A stretch of DNA of 64,000 nt, taken from Rubripirellula lacrimiformis. GTDB taxonomy: Bacteria > Planctomycetota > Planctomycetia > Pirellulales > Pirellulaceae. The stretch lies in assembly GCF_007741535.1 (NCBI RefSeq), contig NZ_CP036525.1, positions 7,750,001 through 7,814,000 of the forward strand. The letters are read 5' to 3'. The translations under genes and the position numbers were made by a program. The notes beneath the pieces are model-generated. The model was not told where the DNA came from. It did not search any database and was given only the letters and a program-made list of their open reading frames with translations. This document shows, piece after piece, positions 54,096 through 62,053 of the stretch (within the stretch, counting starts at the first letter, position 1; each line of letters opens with the position of its first letter).

Positions 54096-56978
54096 ATGCT
54101 CATCGCGACCCAAGGCAAATCCGTTTCAAGTACCGTTCAATACTTCGATCAAGTGTTGACCCAGGGTGACTACTACCTCGGCCAGGAAGTGAACGGTCAA
54201 TGGCACGGCAAAGGTGCAGATGCACTCGGGCTCGGACGGGGTACGGATGTCACCAAACAGCAATTCAGCGACCTCCTCCAAGGCAAACATCCGATCGATG
54301 GCACGGCGCTGGCACAACGTAACCGCAGCGACCGACGCCCTGGGATGGACCTGACGTTCTCGGTGCCCAAGAGCGTGTCATTGGCCTGGGCAATCAACGA
54401 GGATGAGCGTGTCGTCGACGCGCTTCGCGCCGCCGTCCATGAAACCATGACACGGGACGTTGAACCACTGATGCAACGCCGCGTTCGCGGTGGCAAGCAC
54501 GCGAATTCCGAGCAGAAGACGACGACCGGCAAGCTGATCTATGCCGACTTCCTGCACAAAACTTCCAGGCCGGTAAAAGGCGAAGCCGATCCGCACCTGC
54601 ACATTCATGCCTTCGTCATCAATTGGACGCAGGATAAAGGCCGCCACTACGCGGGCCAAATGGAAGAGATCGTTCGCCAGCGACCAAGTTTGCAGGCAAA
54701 ATTTGAGTCTCGGCTGGCCAGAAAGCTACAGAATGACCTCGGCTATGCGGTTCGGCGAACACGATTCGCGCAGTCTGGACGCACCAAGGCTGGTTGGGAG
54801 ATCGTGGGCATCGATCGCTCCACGATCGAAAAGTTCAGCCGCCGCACCGCTCAGGTCGAAAAGCACGCATTGGAAAAGGGCGTCTCAAACGCGACCGAGA
54901 AAAGCAAGCTTGGCAAATTGACGCGTGAGAAGAAAGACAAGGGCGCCACCGTCGAGACGCTGAGAGACCGCTGGCAACAGCGGTTGACGCCAGCGGAGCG
55001 AAAAGCGTTCGCTGCCCTGCGTGGTGGCAAAGCTCGCAGTAATGGCGAACCCGAACAAACGCGAGCCAATGCGTCAGTGAAGCATTCCCTGGATCACCAT
55101 CTTTACCGCCAGTCGACGGTCGAGCGTCACCAGGTCGTTGGCACCGCATTGGAACACGGCCTGACGCTCACGCCTGAACAAATTGAGCAAGCGGTCGACC
55201 GAGCTGGCTTGATTGAGCGATCGACTGATGAGAATGGAGCCAAACGCCACCGTGTGACGACCAAAGAAGTGCTCGCCGCCGAGAAGAAGATGATCGACTT
55301 TGCTCGCGATGGCAGGGGAACGCGGAAAGCGATCGGCAAAGACGCCCATTCATTCAAGCGGGAATGGCTGAACGACCAGCAACGATCCGCGGTTACGCAT
55401 GTGATCGAGTCCCGCGACACGGTCATGGCGGTTACCGGTGGCGCTGGTACGGGAAAGTCGTCGCTGATGCAGGAAGCTGCCGAAGCGATTCGCGGCAATG
55501 GGAAGCAGGTCTTTGCGTTTGCTCCCAGCACCGGTGCGAAGGAGGTGCTTCAAACGAAAGGCTTCGACAACGCACAGACGGTCGAGCACTTGATCCGAAA
55601 TACGGATTTGCATTCGAAGGTCGAGAACCAGGTTCTTTGGATCGACGAAGCTGGATTGATGGACGTTCGTTCGATGAACGCCGTATTCAAGATTGCCGAG
55701 GAACGAAATGCTCGCGTTGTGCTTTCCGGTGACACCCGGCAACACGCATCGCCCCGTCGCGGGGAAGCGATGCGGTTGCTCGAAAAGGAATCCGGTCTAA
55801 ACGTCGCCCGCGTTGAAGCGATCCAGCGACAGAAAGGGCAATACAAAGCCGCCGTTGAAATGATTAGCCACGGCCATGCGGTGATCGATCCACAAACCGG
55901 AAAGACCGGTTTGCTGGCGGGGTTCGACCGACTTGACGCGATGGGAAAGATTAAGGAGATCAGTCACGACGAACGACACCAGAAGCTGGCCGAGGCCTAC
56001 CTATCGGCCGAGAGCAGCGGAAAGTCCACGCTGATCGTAGCACCAACCCACGCGGAGGCGCGGGCGGTCACGGACGAGATTCGTGGTTCGCTCCGCAGCG
56101 AAGGAAAGCTGGCAACCGAAGAGCAAACGATCACGCAGCTACGATCCCAGAACTTGACCGACGCAGAGAAGGGCGAAGCCCTCACCTACTCCGCCCACGT
56201 CGGATCGATTGTGCAGTTCCATCAGAACGCCAAGGGTGGCTTCAAAAAGGGCGAACGCTTCCGTGTCGCGGGGGCAATTGGAGACGAGGTTCGGGTTGAG
56301 TCGCTTGATGATGGCAGCGCGAAGAATTTGCCACTTGATGCGACGGAACGTTTCGACGTTTACAGCCAACGTGACGTTTCGATGGCTGCAGGCGACAAGA
56401 TTCGATTCACCGCTGGCGGAACAGCCCAGGACGGCAAGAAACGGATCAGTAACGGGCGCCTCGACGAACTGAAAGGATTCGACCGCAACGGCAATCTGAT
56501 CCTGAAAGGCGGCACGGTCGTCGACCAATCCTATGGTCACGTTGACTTCGGATACGTCGTTACCAGCCACGCCAGCCAGGGCAAAGATCGTCACATCGCA
56601 ATCGCCGCAATGGGGTCGGAGTCTCTGCCCGCAATCAACGCGAAACAGTTTTACGTGACGGTTTCTCGCGGTAGCGAAGATGTCGCAATCTACGTTGACG
56701 ACAAGGCAAAGGTCCGGCGTGCCATCGCGAGAAGCGGTGAACAGCTCTCCGCGACCGAGATGATTCGGTCAGATACCCAGGAACAAACGCGGCCTGAGCT
56801 ACGTGATCGCATGCACGAGTACTTCCACCAAGGGCGGCGGGCCGTCCAATCGTTTCAAGATCGCTTATCGACCTGGTGGAACGATCAATCGAAAAATCGC
56901 GAAACGAACCAGGTTGGACCTGGCACCGGTCTTCGCGGTGGTTTTGGTATGACCCCTGATTTGGGAAGGAGCAGATAA
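54096..56978 (+). CDS. MobF-family conjugative relaxase-helicase (TraI/TrwC-like)
   Basis: A 960-residue protein. The relaxase domain (about 1-290) starts MLIATQGKSVSSTVQYF and has paired tyrosines at about 26-27, the motif LTFSVPKSVSLAWA and the metal-binding triad in DPHLHIHAFVIN (H167, H169, H171). The helicase domain (about 420-900) has Walker A GGAGTGKSS near 448-456, Walker B LWIDEAGL near 514-521 and LSGDTRQH. A late motif YVTSHASQGKD and VTVSRGSED match RecD-type helicases. It would nick oriT and unwind DNA during conjugation. The gene runs into a small gene 1 bp after its stop. No coupling protein or mating-pair genes are in the window, so the element may be mobilisable rather than self-transmissible. 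Confidence 0.95.
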   Translation: MLIATQGKSVSSTVQYFDQVLTQGDYYLGQEVNGQWHGKGADALGLGRGTDVTKQQFSDLLQGKHPIDGTALAQRNRSDRRPGMDLTFSVPKSVSLAWAINEDERVVDALRAAVHETMTRDVEPLMQRRVRGGKHANSEQKTTTGKLIYADFLHKTSRPVKGEADPHLHIHAFVINWTQDKGRHYAGQMEEIVRQRPSLQAKFESRLARKLQNDLGYAVRRTRFAQSGRTKAGWEIVGIDRSTIEKFSRRTAQVEKHALEKGVSNATEKSKLGKLTREKKDKGATVETLRDRWQQRLTPAERKAFAALRGGKARSNGEPEQTRANASVKHSLDHHLYRQSTVERHQVVGTALEHGLTLTPEQIEQAVDRAGLIERSTDENGAKRHRVTTKEVLAAEKKMIDFARDGRGTRKAIGKDAHSFKREWLNDQQRSAVTHVIESRDTVMAVTGGAGTGKSSLMQEAAEAIRGNGKQVFAFAPSTGAKEVLQTKGFDNAQTVEHLIRNTDLHSKVENQVLWIDEAGLMDVRSMNAVFKIAEERNARVVLSGDTRQHASPRRGEAMRLLEKESGLNVARVEAIQRQKGQYKAAVEMISHGHAVIDPQTGKTGLLAGFDRLDAMGKIKEISHDERHQKLAEAYLSAESSGKSTLIVAPTHAEARAVTDEIRGSLRSEGKLATEEQTITQLRSQNLTDAEKGEALTYSAHVGSIVQFHQNAKGGFKKGERFRVAGAIGDEVRVESLDDGSAKNLPLDATERFDVYSQRDVSMAAGDKIRFTAGGTAQDGKKRISNGRLDELKGFDRNGNLILKGGTVVDQSYGHVDFGYVVTSHASQGKDRHIAIAAMGSESLPAINAKQFYVTVSRGSEDVAIYVDDKAKVRRAIARSGEQLSATEMIRSDTQEQTRPELRDRMHEYFHQGRRAVQSFQDRLSTWWNDQSKNRETNQVGPGTGLRGGFGMTPDLGRSR

Positions 56979-56979
56979 A

Positions 56980-57393
56980 GTGGCACACGCATCCAGTGCT
57001 TTCGATCGAAACCGAGGCGGCAACCTTCGCAGCGTCTCGCCCCTGCCCGCTCGCCAGGACGACGACGGGCTACCGTGGCTCCAAGTACGCAACGGCGAGC
57101 TTCCCCCGATGATGTTCCAGCTTCGCTTCCGCGATGGCCGGATCATGAGTTTCGCCTATAGCGACATACGGGAAATTCAAAGTCGTGATGCTGGCCAGAT
57201 CACGCTCGGCATCTTTGCCATGAGCCGAGTGCTCGTGACGATACGAGGCCGGCATCTTCGCGACCTAATGACACTACTGGGCACCGGAAGGATACGGTGG
57301 CTTGAAGAAGACGACACGCGTGACGTGGGTCGCCCCGAGACTTTGCCTCTGATTTTAAGCATCGAAATCGAAGCCTTCCCACCGGCTGGATAA
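56980..57393 (+). CDS. Small conserved protein co-transcribed with the relaxase
   Basis: A GTG start at 56980 follows GGAAGGAG and the relaxase stop by one base, giving 137 residues. The sequence has a beta-rich core (LPWLQVRNGELPPMMFQLRF, IMSFAYSDIREIQSRDAGQITLGI) that ends in RPETLPLILSIEIEAFPPAG. I do not recognise the family. The tight spacing makes it a co-translated partner of the relaxase. Its stop lies 16 bp before the first copy of the palindrome array, so it could bind or regulate that site. Confidence 0.72.
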   Translation: MAHASSAFDRNRGGNLRSVSPLPARQDDDGLPWLQVRNGELPPMMFQLRFRDGRIMSFAYSDIREIQSRDAGQITLGIFAMSRVLVTIRGRHLRDLMTLLGTGRIRWLEEDDTRDVGRPETLPLILSIEIEAFPPAG

Positions 57394-57408
57394 GCTTACC
57401 AAAGCACG

Positions 57409-58352
57409 ATTACCAAATTTGGTAATGGGATCCATCGCGGCTGATTTGCAGTCGGCAGTACTTCGATCCGCAGCGGTCGGAAGCAGTTCCAAGCTGCGAT
57501 TACCAAATTTGGTAATCGCGATTGCAGGCCAGGTCGATGACCCGAGGTCCGACAAACTCACGGTGATGAAACGCCAGAAGTGCGGTTCCGGCGTTGGAAA
57601 CCAGTGAACCCCAAACATCGTGAAATCGCATCGTCGTGGTTGCGGCAGTGGTCGAGTGGTCGGACGACTATTGACGAACAATTCCTAATTACCAAATTTG
57701 GGAATCACATCGATCGCGATTGGTTTGCAGTTGGTAAAACGTCGATCGGCAACATTCCTAAACGGTTCCGAGGACCTATTACCAAATTTGGTAATGGCGA
57801 TCAAACACTGGTTCGCCGGCCAGAGGTTCGGCAAATTCACGGCGACCGATCGCCACGAGTGCGGTTTCTGACTTGGAAACCAGCGAACTCAAAACGTCGT
57901 GAAATCGCATCGTCGTGATTGCGGCGGCGGTCGAGTGGTCGGACGAGGATTGGCGATGCATTCGTGATTACCAAATTTGGTAATCGCATCGATCGCGAAC
58001 GGTTTGCAGTTGGTAAAACGTCGATCGGCAACATTCCTAAACGGTTCCGAGGCCCCATTACCAAATTTGGTAATGGCGATCAAAGGCTGGTTCGCCGGCC
58101 AGAGGTTCGGCAAATTCACGGCGACCGATCGCCACGAGTGCGGTTTCTGACTTGGAAACCAGTGAACTCAAAACGTCGTGAAATCGCATCGTCGTGATTG
58201 CGGCAGCGGTCGAGTGGTCGGACGACTGTTGACGAAGCTTTCCCAATTACCAAATTTGGTAATCGCATTGATCGTGATTGATTTGCAGTTGGCTAAATTT
58301 TGATCGTTAACCGACAGAATCCGTTTCGAAGACGATTACCAAATTTGGGAAT
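57409..58352. repeat. Array of eight 18-bp palindromes in 279-bp tandem units
   Basis: The perfect palindrome ATTACCAAATTTGGTAAT starts at 57409, 57499, 57778, 57967, 58057 and 58246. A one-base variant (ATTACCAAATTTGGGAAT) starts at 57688 and 58335. Start-to-start distances are 90, 189, 90, 189, 90, 189 and 89 bp, giving a strict two-site 279-bp unit repeated about 3.4 times. Between sites the units are also conserved, for example GTTGGTAAAACGTCGATCGG and AACGGTTCCGAGG. Such spaced palindromes are typical of DNA-protein assembly sites: plasmid iterons, partition centromeres or multi-operator control regions. Position after the relaxase operon suggests an origin, partition or oriT function, which is inference. 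No gene is credible inside the array. Confidence 0.9.
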
Positions 58353-58407
58353 CACGGAATCGGGGCCGCCTCGAAGTGAAGGCAGCCCCGCTCGCCGGTT
58401 GCGGTGT

Positions 58408-58689
58408 TTAGGCCGCGTCTGCTTGGGCTTTCGCAGCGTTGCGGTCGTCGGCCTTCAGCTCCTCGATGCGGTCGGTCACCTTCGGGATCAAGTGTCCCAG
58501 CTTTAGGTTGTCGATTTCGCCTAGAGAAGTCGTATCGTGCCAGTCTCCGTTGTCGTCGGTATAGCTGCGGACGTAAACGGCCGAGTAGCGAGGAGGTTTC
58601 CCGTCTTTGCCGGGATTGCTCCAGATGGTTGCCTTCAGTTGTCCGAAGCGGATTGTGTCGGCAGGCTTGTTTGCGTTGGTTTGGGTCAT
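58408..58689 (-). CDS. Small protein after the palindrome array, paralogue of the protein at 53.6 kb
   Basis: ATG 58689 follows AAAGGAAACTACC and gives 93 residues; the longer frame from 58818 is unsupported. The sequence (TIRFGQLKATIWSN, RYSAVYVRSYTDDNGDWHDTTSLGEIDNLKLGHLI) resembles the protein at 53567-53836. An Ala-rich tail follows (DRNAAKAQADAA). It may be a small DNA-binding or regulatory protein of the element. Its place directly beside the array makes it a candidate array-binding factor, without direct evidence. Confidence 0.75.
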   Translation of the reverse strand: MTQTNANKPADTIRFGQLKATIWSNPGKDGKPPRYSAVYVRSYTDDNGDWHDTTSLGEIDNLKLGHLIPKVTDRIEELKADDRNAAKAQADAA

Positions 58690-58891
58690 GGTAGTTTCCT
58701 TTCGTTTTGGGTTGACCTGGTCCGCGTCCCCGCTACGGTGAAGATCCCGTCCGCATGGGGTTGGTGCGGCACGCAGGCGAAGCCGAGTACACGGCCCCAT
58801 TGCGGTCGGGATAAGCATCGTGGCAGCGTGTCCAATGAGTCATCCCATCACGACAAGGAATTCACGAACCCCCTACTCCATCGCACGCCTG

Positions 58892-59734
58892 CTAGAACAA
58901 ATCAAGCTGCGATGATGGACCGGACATCTGGGATGCGTCCCCTGACGAGGTGATATCTCCTGCTTGGCCGTTGCTGTGATCCGCCACCGGCGCCTCGGGA
59001 GTGGCTTGCGTCGGCTTGGCTGCTATCGGCACTGAGGCATGGTTGAAAGGTGATTGTGCGACCGGAACTTCGCGGATCACGCCACGACTCGCTCCGTTAA
59101 AGAACAGGCCAATGCGGTAGACGCGGTGGCATTCGAGGGTCAGCGTGTTCTGCCAAACAGCCCAGCCCCTTAGTCCGTGCAGTCCCATGTTGACGGCTGC
59201 CATCTGCGTGCAGCGGTGATCGACATCTTGCCCAGTGAACTCGGCGTTCGGATTGTCCTTTGCCATCGAAAGCAGGAACCGTCCTGATCCACAGGCGGGA
59301 TCATTGATTGTGCGGGGCGGCGCTCCTGCACTAACGTCAGCCCCCTCCTCCGTGTTGCCGGGTGACATTAAGGCAGCCATTAAGTCACAAACGGAGTCCG
59401 GCGTGAAGAACTGGCCACGTTCGCCGTAGGTGATCGCGCCAGTAAAGATGTCGCCAAGTATGTCTGCGTCGGTGTTTACCATCTCGGCGATCAGACGTCC
59501 GCCCGCTTGAACCATCGTGTCGATCCCCCGACTACCGACCTTGCCTTTGTCGTAGCCTTTGGCGACGGTAGCCAGATATTCGTCCTCCATGGTTTTGCCA
59601 GCCAGTTCGCAGCGAAGCAGCGTCAGAAAGTCCTCAAACGCCTGGCCGCGGCCGAAGCCGGCCAAATCACCAGCCCTGTCGACTAAATCGACGATGGGTT
59701 TGCTAGCTGCATTGAAAAACTGTTCCTTCGCCAT
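58892..59734 (-). CDS. Short N6-adenine DNA methylase-like protein lacking NPPY
   Basis: A 280-residue protein. It has the N6-methylase signature of type I HsdM-like enzymes: YGERGQFFTPDSVCDLMA (about 103-120) and the SAM-binding DPACGSGRFLLSM (145-157), then FTGQDVDHRC. The catalytic NPPY/NPPF motif expected 40-60 residues later is absent; the sequence instead ends in a Pro/Ala/Ser-rich tail terminating in QLDLF. It may bind SAM without methylating, or work with another subunit. No restriction or specificity gene is nearby. Similar short proteins are known on plasmids and integrative elements. Confidence 0.82.
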   Translation of the reverse strand: MAKEQFFNAASKPIVDLVDRAGDLAGFGRGQAFEDFLTLLRCELAGKTMEDEYLATVAKGYDKGKVGSRGIDTMVQAGGRLIAEMVNTDADILGDIFTGAITYGERGQFFTPDSVCDLMAALMSPGNTEEGADVSAGAPPRTINDPACGSGRFLLSMAKDNPNAEFTGQDVDHRCTQMAAVNMGLHGLRGWAVWQNTLTLECHRVYRIGLFFNGASRGVIREVPVAQSPFNHASVPIAAKPTQATPEAPVADHSNGQAGDITSSGDASQMSGPSSQLDLF

Positions 59735-59851
59735 TCCGCACTATTGGCACAGAACGAAGCTGAGCGTCAACGAAAATCGTCAACGCTCAGTAGAGGGATG
59801 CGGTGAGTTCATCTTCCCAGTCGCAGTGTTCTGAGCAGAAAGTTTTGCGAG

Positions 59852-60082
59852 TCATCGCGTTGCTTCTTTCAGACCATTGAGATCGACGTTGTCGTCGATC
59901 AACCGATGCAATTGCTCGTAGTGAATGTCTCGTTCGAAGCCGACTTCGCGATCGAAACCAAGTTCTTTTGCGATCCGATCAAGTGCGTTTTGCATGATTG
60001 GATGTCCATAAATCTTGTTGTCCATGATCGCAACGCCCTCCGCGTACCAGTTGTCTCCTTCGAGTTGAATGATTGTAGTCAT
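59852..60082 (-). CDS. Small hypothetical protein (76 residues)
   Basis: ATG 60082 follows GAAAGGAAACACACG, a good ribosome binding site of the same type as the neighbouring small genes. The protein is acidic and mixed alpha/beta (IIQLEGDNWYAEGVAI ... IHYEQLHRLIDDNVDLNGL). The family is unknown. It belongs to the run of small minus-strand genes between the methylase-like gene and 61.5 kb, which look like accessory genes of the element. Confidence 0.65.
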   Translation of the reverse strand: MTTIIQLEGDNWYAEGVAIMDNKIYGHPIMQNALDRIAKELGFDREVGFERDIHYEQLHRLIDDNVDLNGLKEATR

Positions 60083-60138
60083 CGTGTGTTTCCTTTCGTG
60101 TCGATGAATCGGGGCATGATTGCCCCGATTCGGTGGTG

Positions 60139-60534
60139 TCAGTGCTCACTCGGTAGATAGAGCGTCCAGTGCTGACCGTCGTAGGCTGCCCAGACTTCGA
60201 CTCGGGGCAATGGGAAGTCGGTGAACTCGATTTCCTGAATGATGAAGGGTTCGCAGGGGCTATCCGCCCTTGCTGCAAGTTTTGCGGTGTTTCCTTCGTC
60301 AACTTCGAGCGTCCAAAAGTGCATGTCGCAGATGCGGTAGTCTTTCGCTTTGGCTGCGTTGAATTCGGCACTTCCGATCCATGATGCGATCGCATCAATC
60401 AGCCAGTAGGCCTGCCCAATTTCGGCCAAGTACTGAATCCCTGGTGTGTAGATCACGTTGGGATTGAGCGAATGGCGGAATCGTTCAAGATCTCCTTGGA
60501 ATTGTCGTAGGTCGGTTTGGGTAAGTTTCGGCAT
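60139..60534 (-). CDS. DUF6876-like protein
   Basis: ATG 60534 follows AAAGGAGAACACC and gives 131 residues; the longer frame to 60822 is not supported. The sequence LRQFQGDLERFRHSLNPNVIYTPGIQYLAEIGQAYWLIDAIASW is typical of small plasmid and element proteins grouped as DUF6876. A C-terminal beta region (FWTLEVDEGNTAKL, VEVWAAYDGQHWTLYLPSEH) follows. The function is unknown. The family name is from memory of the pattern and should be checked. Confidence 0.7.
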   Translation of the reverse strand: MPKLTQTDLRQFQGDLERFRHSLNPNVIYTPGIQYLAEIGQAYWLIDAIASWIGSAEFNAAKAKDYRICDMHFWTLEVDEGNTAKLAARADSPCEPFIIQEIEFTDFPLPRVEVWAAYDGQHWTLYLPSEH

Positions 60535-60810
60535 GGTGTTCTCCTTTCGCCTGGTTGAACTTGCAGACGAATCAGCCACCCGTACGACGATTCGGGGGCA
60601 AGGGTTTTCGCGGCAGCGATTGACCGAAACCAAGCGAAGCGAAGAGTTGCAGGGCAACCCTTGTGGCCGGATTGGCAGGGTGGCAGACTGCAAACAGTTC
60701 AAACAGCGAATGGAGACCATCTGCCTCTCACCAACACGTTCGACAAGGCCGTCAGCAAATGAACGGCTTTCACAGTGATCGCCACCGTGATCCGACCATT
60801 GACGAATCGG

Positions 60811-60846
60811 TTGACACGGCATGCATGCGGTGGCATTGTCGCCGCC
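60811..60846 (+). promoter_or_regulatory. Promoter with leaderless start, copy 1
   Basis: TTGACA (60811-60816), a 17-bp spacer and CATTGT (60834-60839) lie so close to the ATG at 60847 that transcription should begin at or next to the start codon. GCGGTGGCATTGTC (60827-60840) is shared with the promoter at 61664. No ribosome binding site is present. Confidence 0.6.
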
Positions 60847-61092
60847 ATGGATCCGACCGAAACGTTCAACGCAATGATGGAAGCTTTCGCACTTGGATTG
60901 CGCGACGACGCGATCCAGAGTGCCGAGGATTTGGCCGCTTGGCTAGATCGAGGCGGTTTCCCGCCCGTGATTCATATCTCGACTGACGGAATGAAAGTGT
61001 TCGTCGTCGACGAGCGGATAGCCAGAGAGATTTGCGTGGCGTCCTGCCGACAGGTCCAAACTGCGTGTCAAACCCAATCTCCATCGCCTTAA
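60847..61092 (+). CDS. Small hypothetical protein with leaderless promoter
   Basis: ATG 60847 gives 81 residues; the longer frame from 60775 includes the promoter and is rejected. The protein is helical in its first half (MDPTETFNAMMEAFALGLRDDAI) and has a short beta-rich segment (PVIHISTDGMKVFVVDERIA). No family is recognised. It is read on the plus strand, opposite to the neighbouring small genes. Confidence 0.62.
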   Translation: MDPTETFNAMMEAFALGLRDDAIQSAEDLAAWLDRGGFPPVIHISTDGMKVFVVDERIAREICVASCRQVQTACQTQSPSP

Positions 61093-61253
61093 CGTCGTTT
61101 CAGTACGCCGCCAGCACGGTTACCGGGAACGAATTCGCGGCCCTCATTTTGCCGCGGTTGAATACCATTCTGGCCTGGCATTTCGGCGAGAATCCGGCGA
61201 GACCCACTTGAGAGGCCGCACCGGATCGATGAACGTTGCGAGTCACGAACGAC

Positions 61254-61451
61254 CTACGCTTCCTCGAAGATCATGCACGTATCATGAATACCTGGAATGA
61301 ACGATGACCGGTAGCCGCCACAGTTGCGTCGGTATCGGTTTGATCCGTAGGGTCCACGGCGGGTGGTTGCATGAATGCCGGTGAGGTGTGGAGCGGGACT
61401 GCTCGTAATCGGCGCGGCCGGTAGTTGTACTTTTTGAGTGAGGGCTTGCAT
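61254..61451 (-). CDS. Small hypothetical protein (65 residues)
   Basis: ATG 61451 follows AAAAGGAGAACACACC, the same translation signal as the DUF6876-like gene. The product is short and rich in Pro, Gly, Arg and Tyr (GPYGSNRYRRNCGGYRSS). No family is recognised. Coding status depends mainly on the good ribosome binding site, so it is uncertain. Confidence 0.45.
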   Translation of the reverse strand: MQALTQKVQLPAAPITSSPAPHLTGIHATTRRGPYGSNRYRRNCGGYRSSFIPGIHDTCMIFEEA

Positions 61452-61663
61452 GGTGTGTTCTCCTTTTGTTGATTGACCATGCAAGCGGATGACGCTGCCT
61501 GGTCGCCCGTCGGGGGTGCAAGGGTTCCGCGACAGCGACCGGCCGAAGCCTAGCGTAGCGACGCGCTACAGGCCGGCCCTTGCCACCGCCGATGGCAAGG
61601 CGGGACGCTGCAAGGACAGTCAATCACGCGAAAGGGAACGCAACTCTGACGCATCAAAATGTG

Positions 61664-61700
61664 TTGACATACGCATGAGCGCGGTGGCAATGTCCGCTGC
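61664..61700 (+). promoter_or_regulatory. Promoter with leaderless start, copy 2
   Basis: TTGACA (61664-61669), an 18-bp spacer and CAATGT (61688-61693) are followed by the ATG at 61701 after seven bases. The block GCGGTGGCAATGTC (61681-61694) matches copy 1 at 60827 in 13 of 14 bases, at the same distance from the start codon. Confidence 0.6.
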
Positions 61701-62045
61701 ATGGAAAAGCAATTCGAATGCGATCAGTGCGGAGCATGCTGTCAGGGGCACTTAATCGTAGAGGTTTACGACATCGACGTCCTGCGCGAACCCAAACTGG
61801 AGAACGCAGATCAAAAATACGCACGCATCGATCCGAATTTGCCATTGGCCTACGAACTGGATCAGGAAGGCAACTGCCTGATCATTGCATGCGGGAGTGC
61901 ATGCTCGTTCCTGAAAGAAAATTTCGATTGTGCAATCTATCCGACACGTCCCAATGTATGCGTTGCGATGCAAGCAGGTAGCGAACAGTGCCAGAGTGCG
62001 CGGCAATCCGCCGACCTTGACGCACTTCAGCCAGTTCAGGGTTGA
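61701..62045 (+). CDS. YkgJ-family cysteine cluster protein
   Basis: A 114-residue protein with CDQCGACCQGH near the start (C8, C11, C14, C15). Later come CGSACSFL, CAIYPTRPNVC and a final C. This is the UPF0153/YkgJ metal-binding pattern, thought to bind zinc or an iron-sulphur cluster. The biochemical role is unknown. It starts at the leaderless promoter described above and ends next to the following gene, probably forming a two-gene unit. Confidence 0.88.
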   Translation: MEKQFECDQCGACCQGHLIVEVYDIDVLREPKLENADQKYARIDPNLPLAYELDQEGNCLIIACGSACSFLKENFDCAIYPTRPNVCVAMQAGSEQCQSARQSADLDALQPVQG

Positions 62046-62053
62046 TCTGCACC

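Noticed and set aside
57580-58197. Two plus-strand frames containing ITKFGN repeats
   Set aside because: They are translations of the palindrome array, lack ribosome binding sites and exist equally on the other strand.
57409-58352. CRISPR array
   Set aside because: The repeat is a short palindrome with two alternating long spacings, and the intervening sequences are themselves repeated rather than unique; no cas genes are nearby.
52241-59734. Restriction-modification system formed by the YhcG-type protein and the methylase-like gene
   Set aside because: The genes are 5.5 kb apart with a relaxase between them, there is no specificity or restriction subunit, and the methylase lacks NPPY.
60663-60986. 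107-codon plus-strand frame overlapping the leaderless gene
   Set aside because: It is in another frame of the gene at 60847 and shows no start signal.
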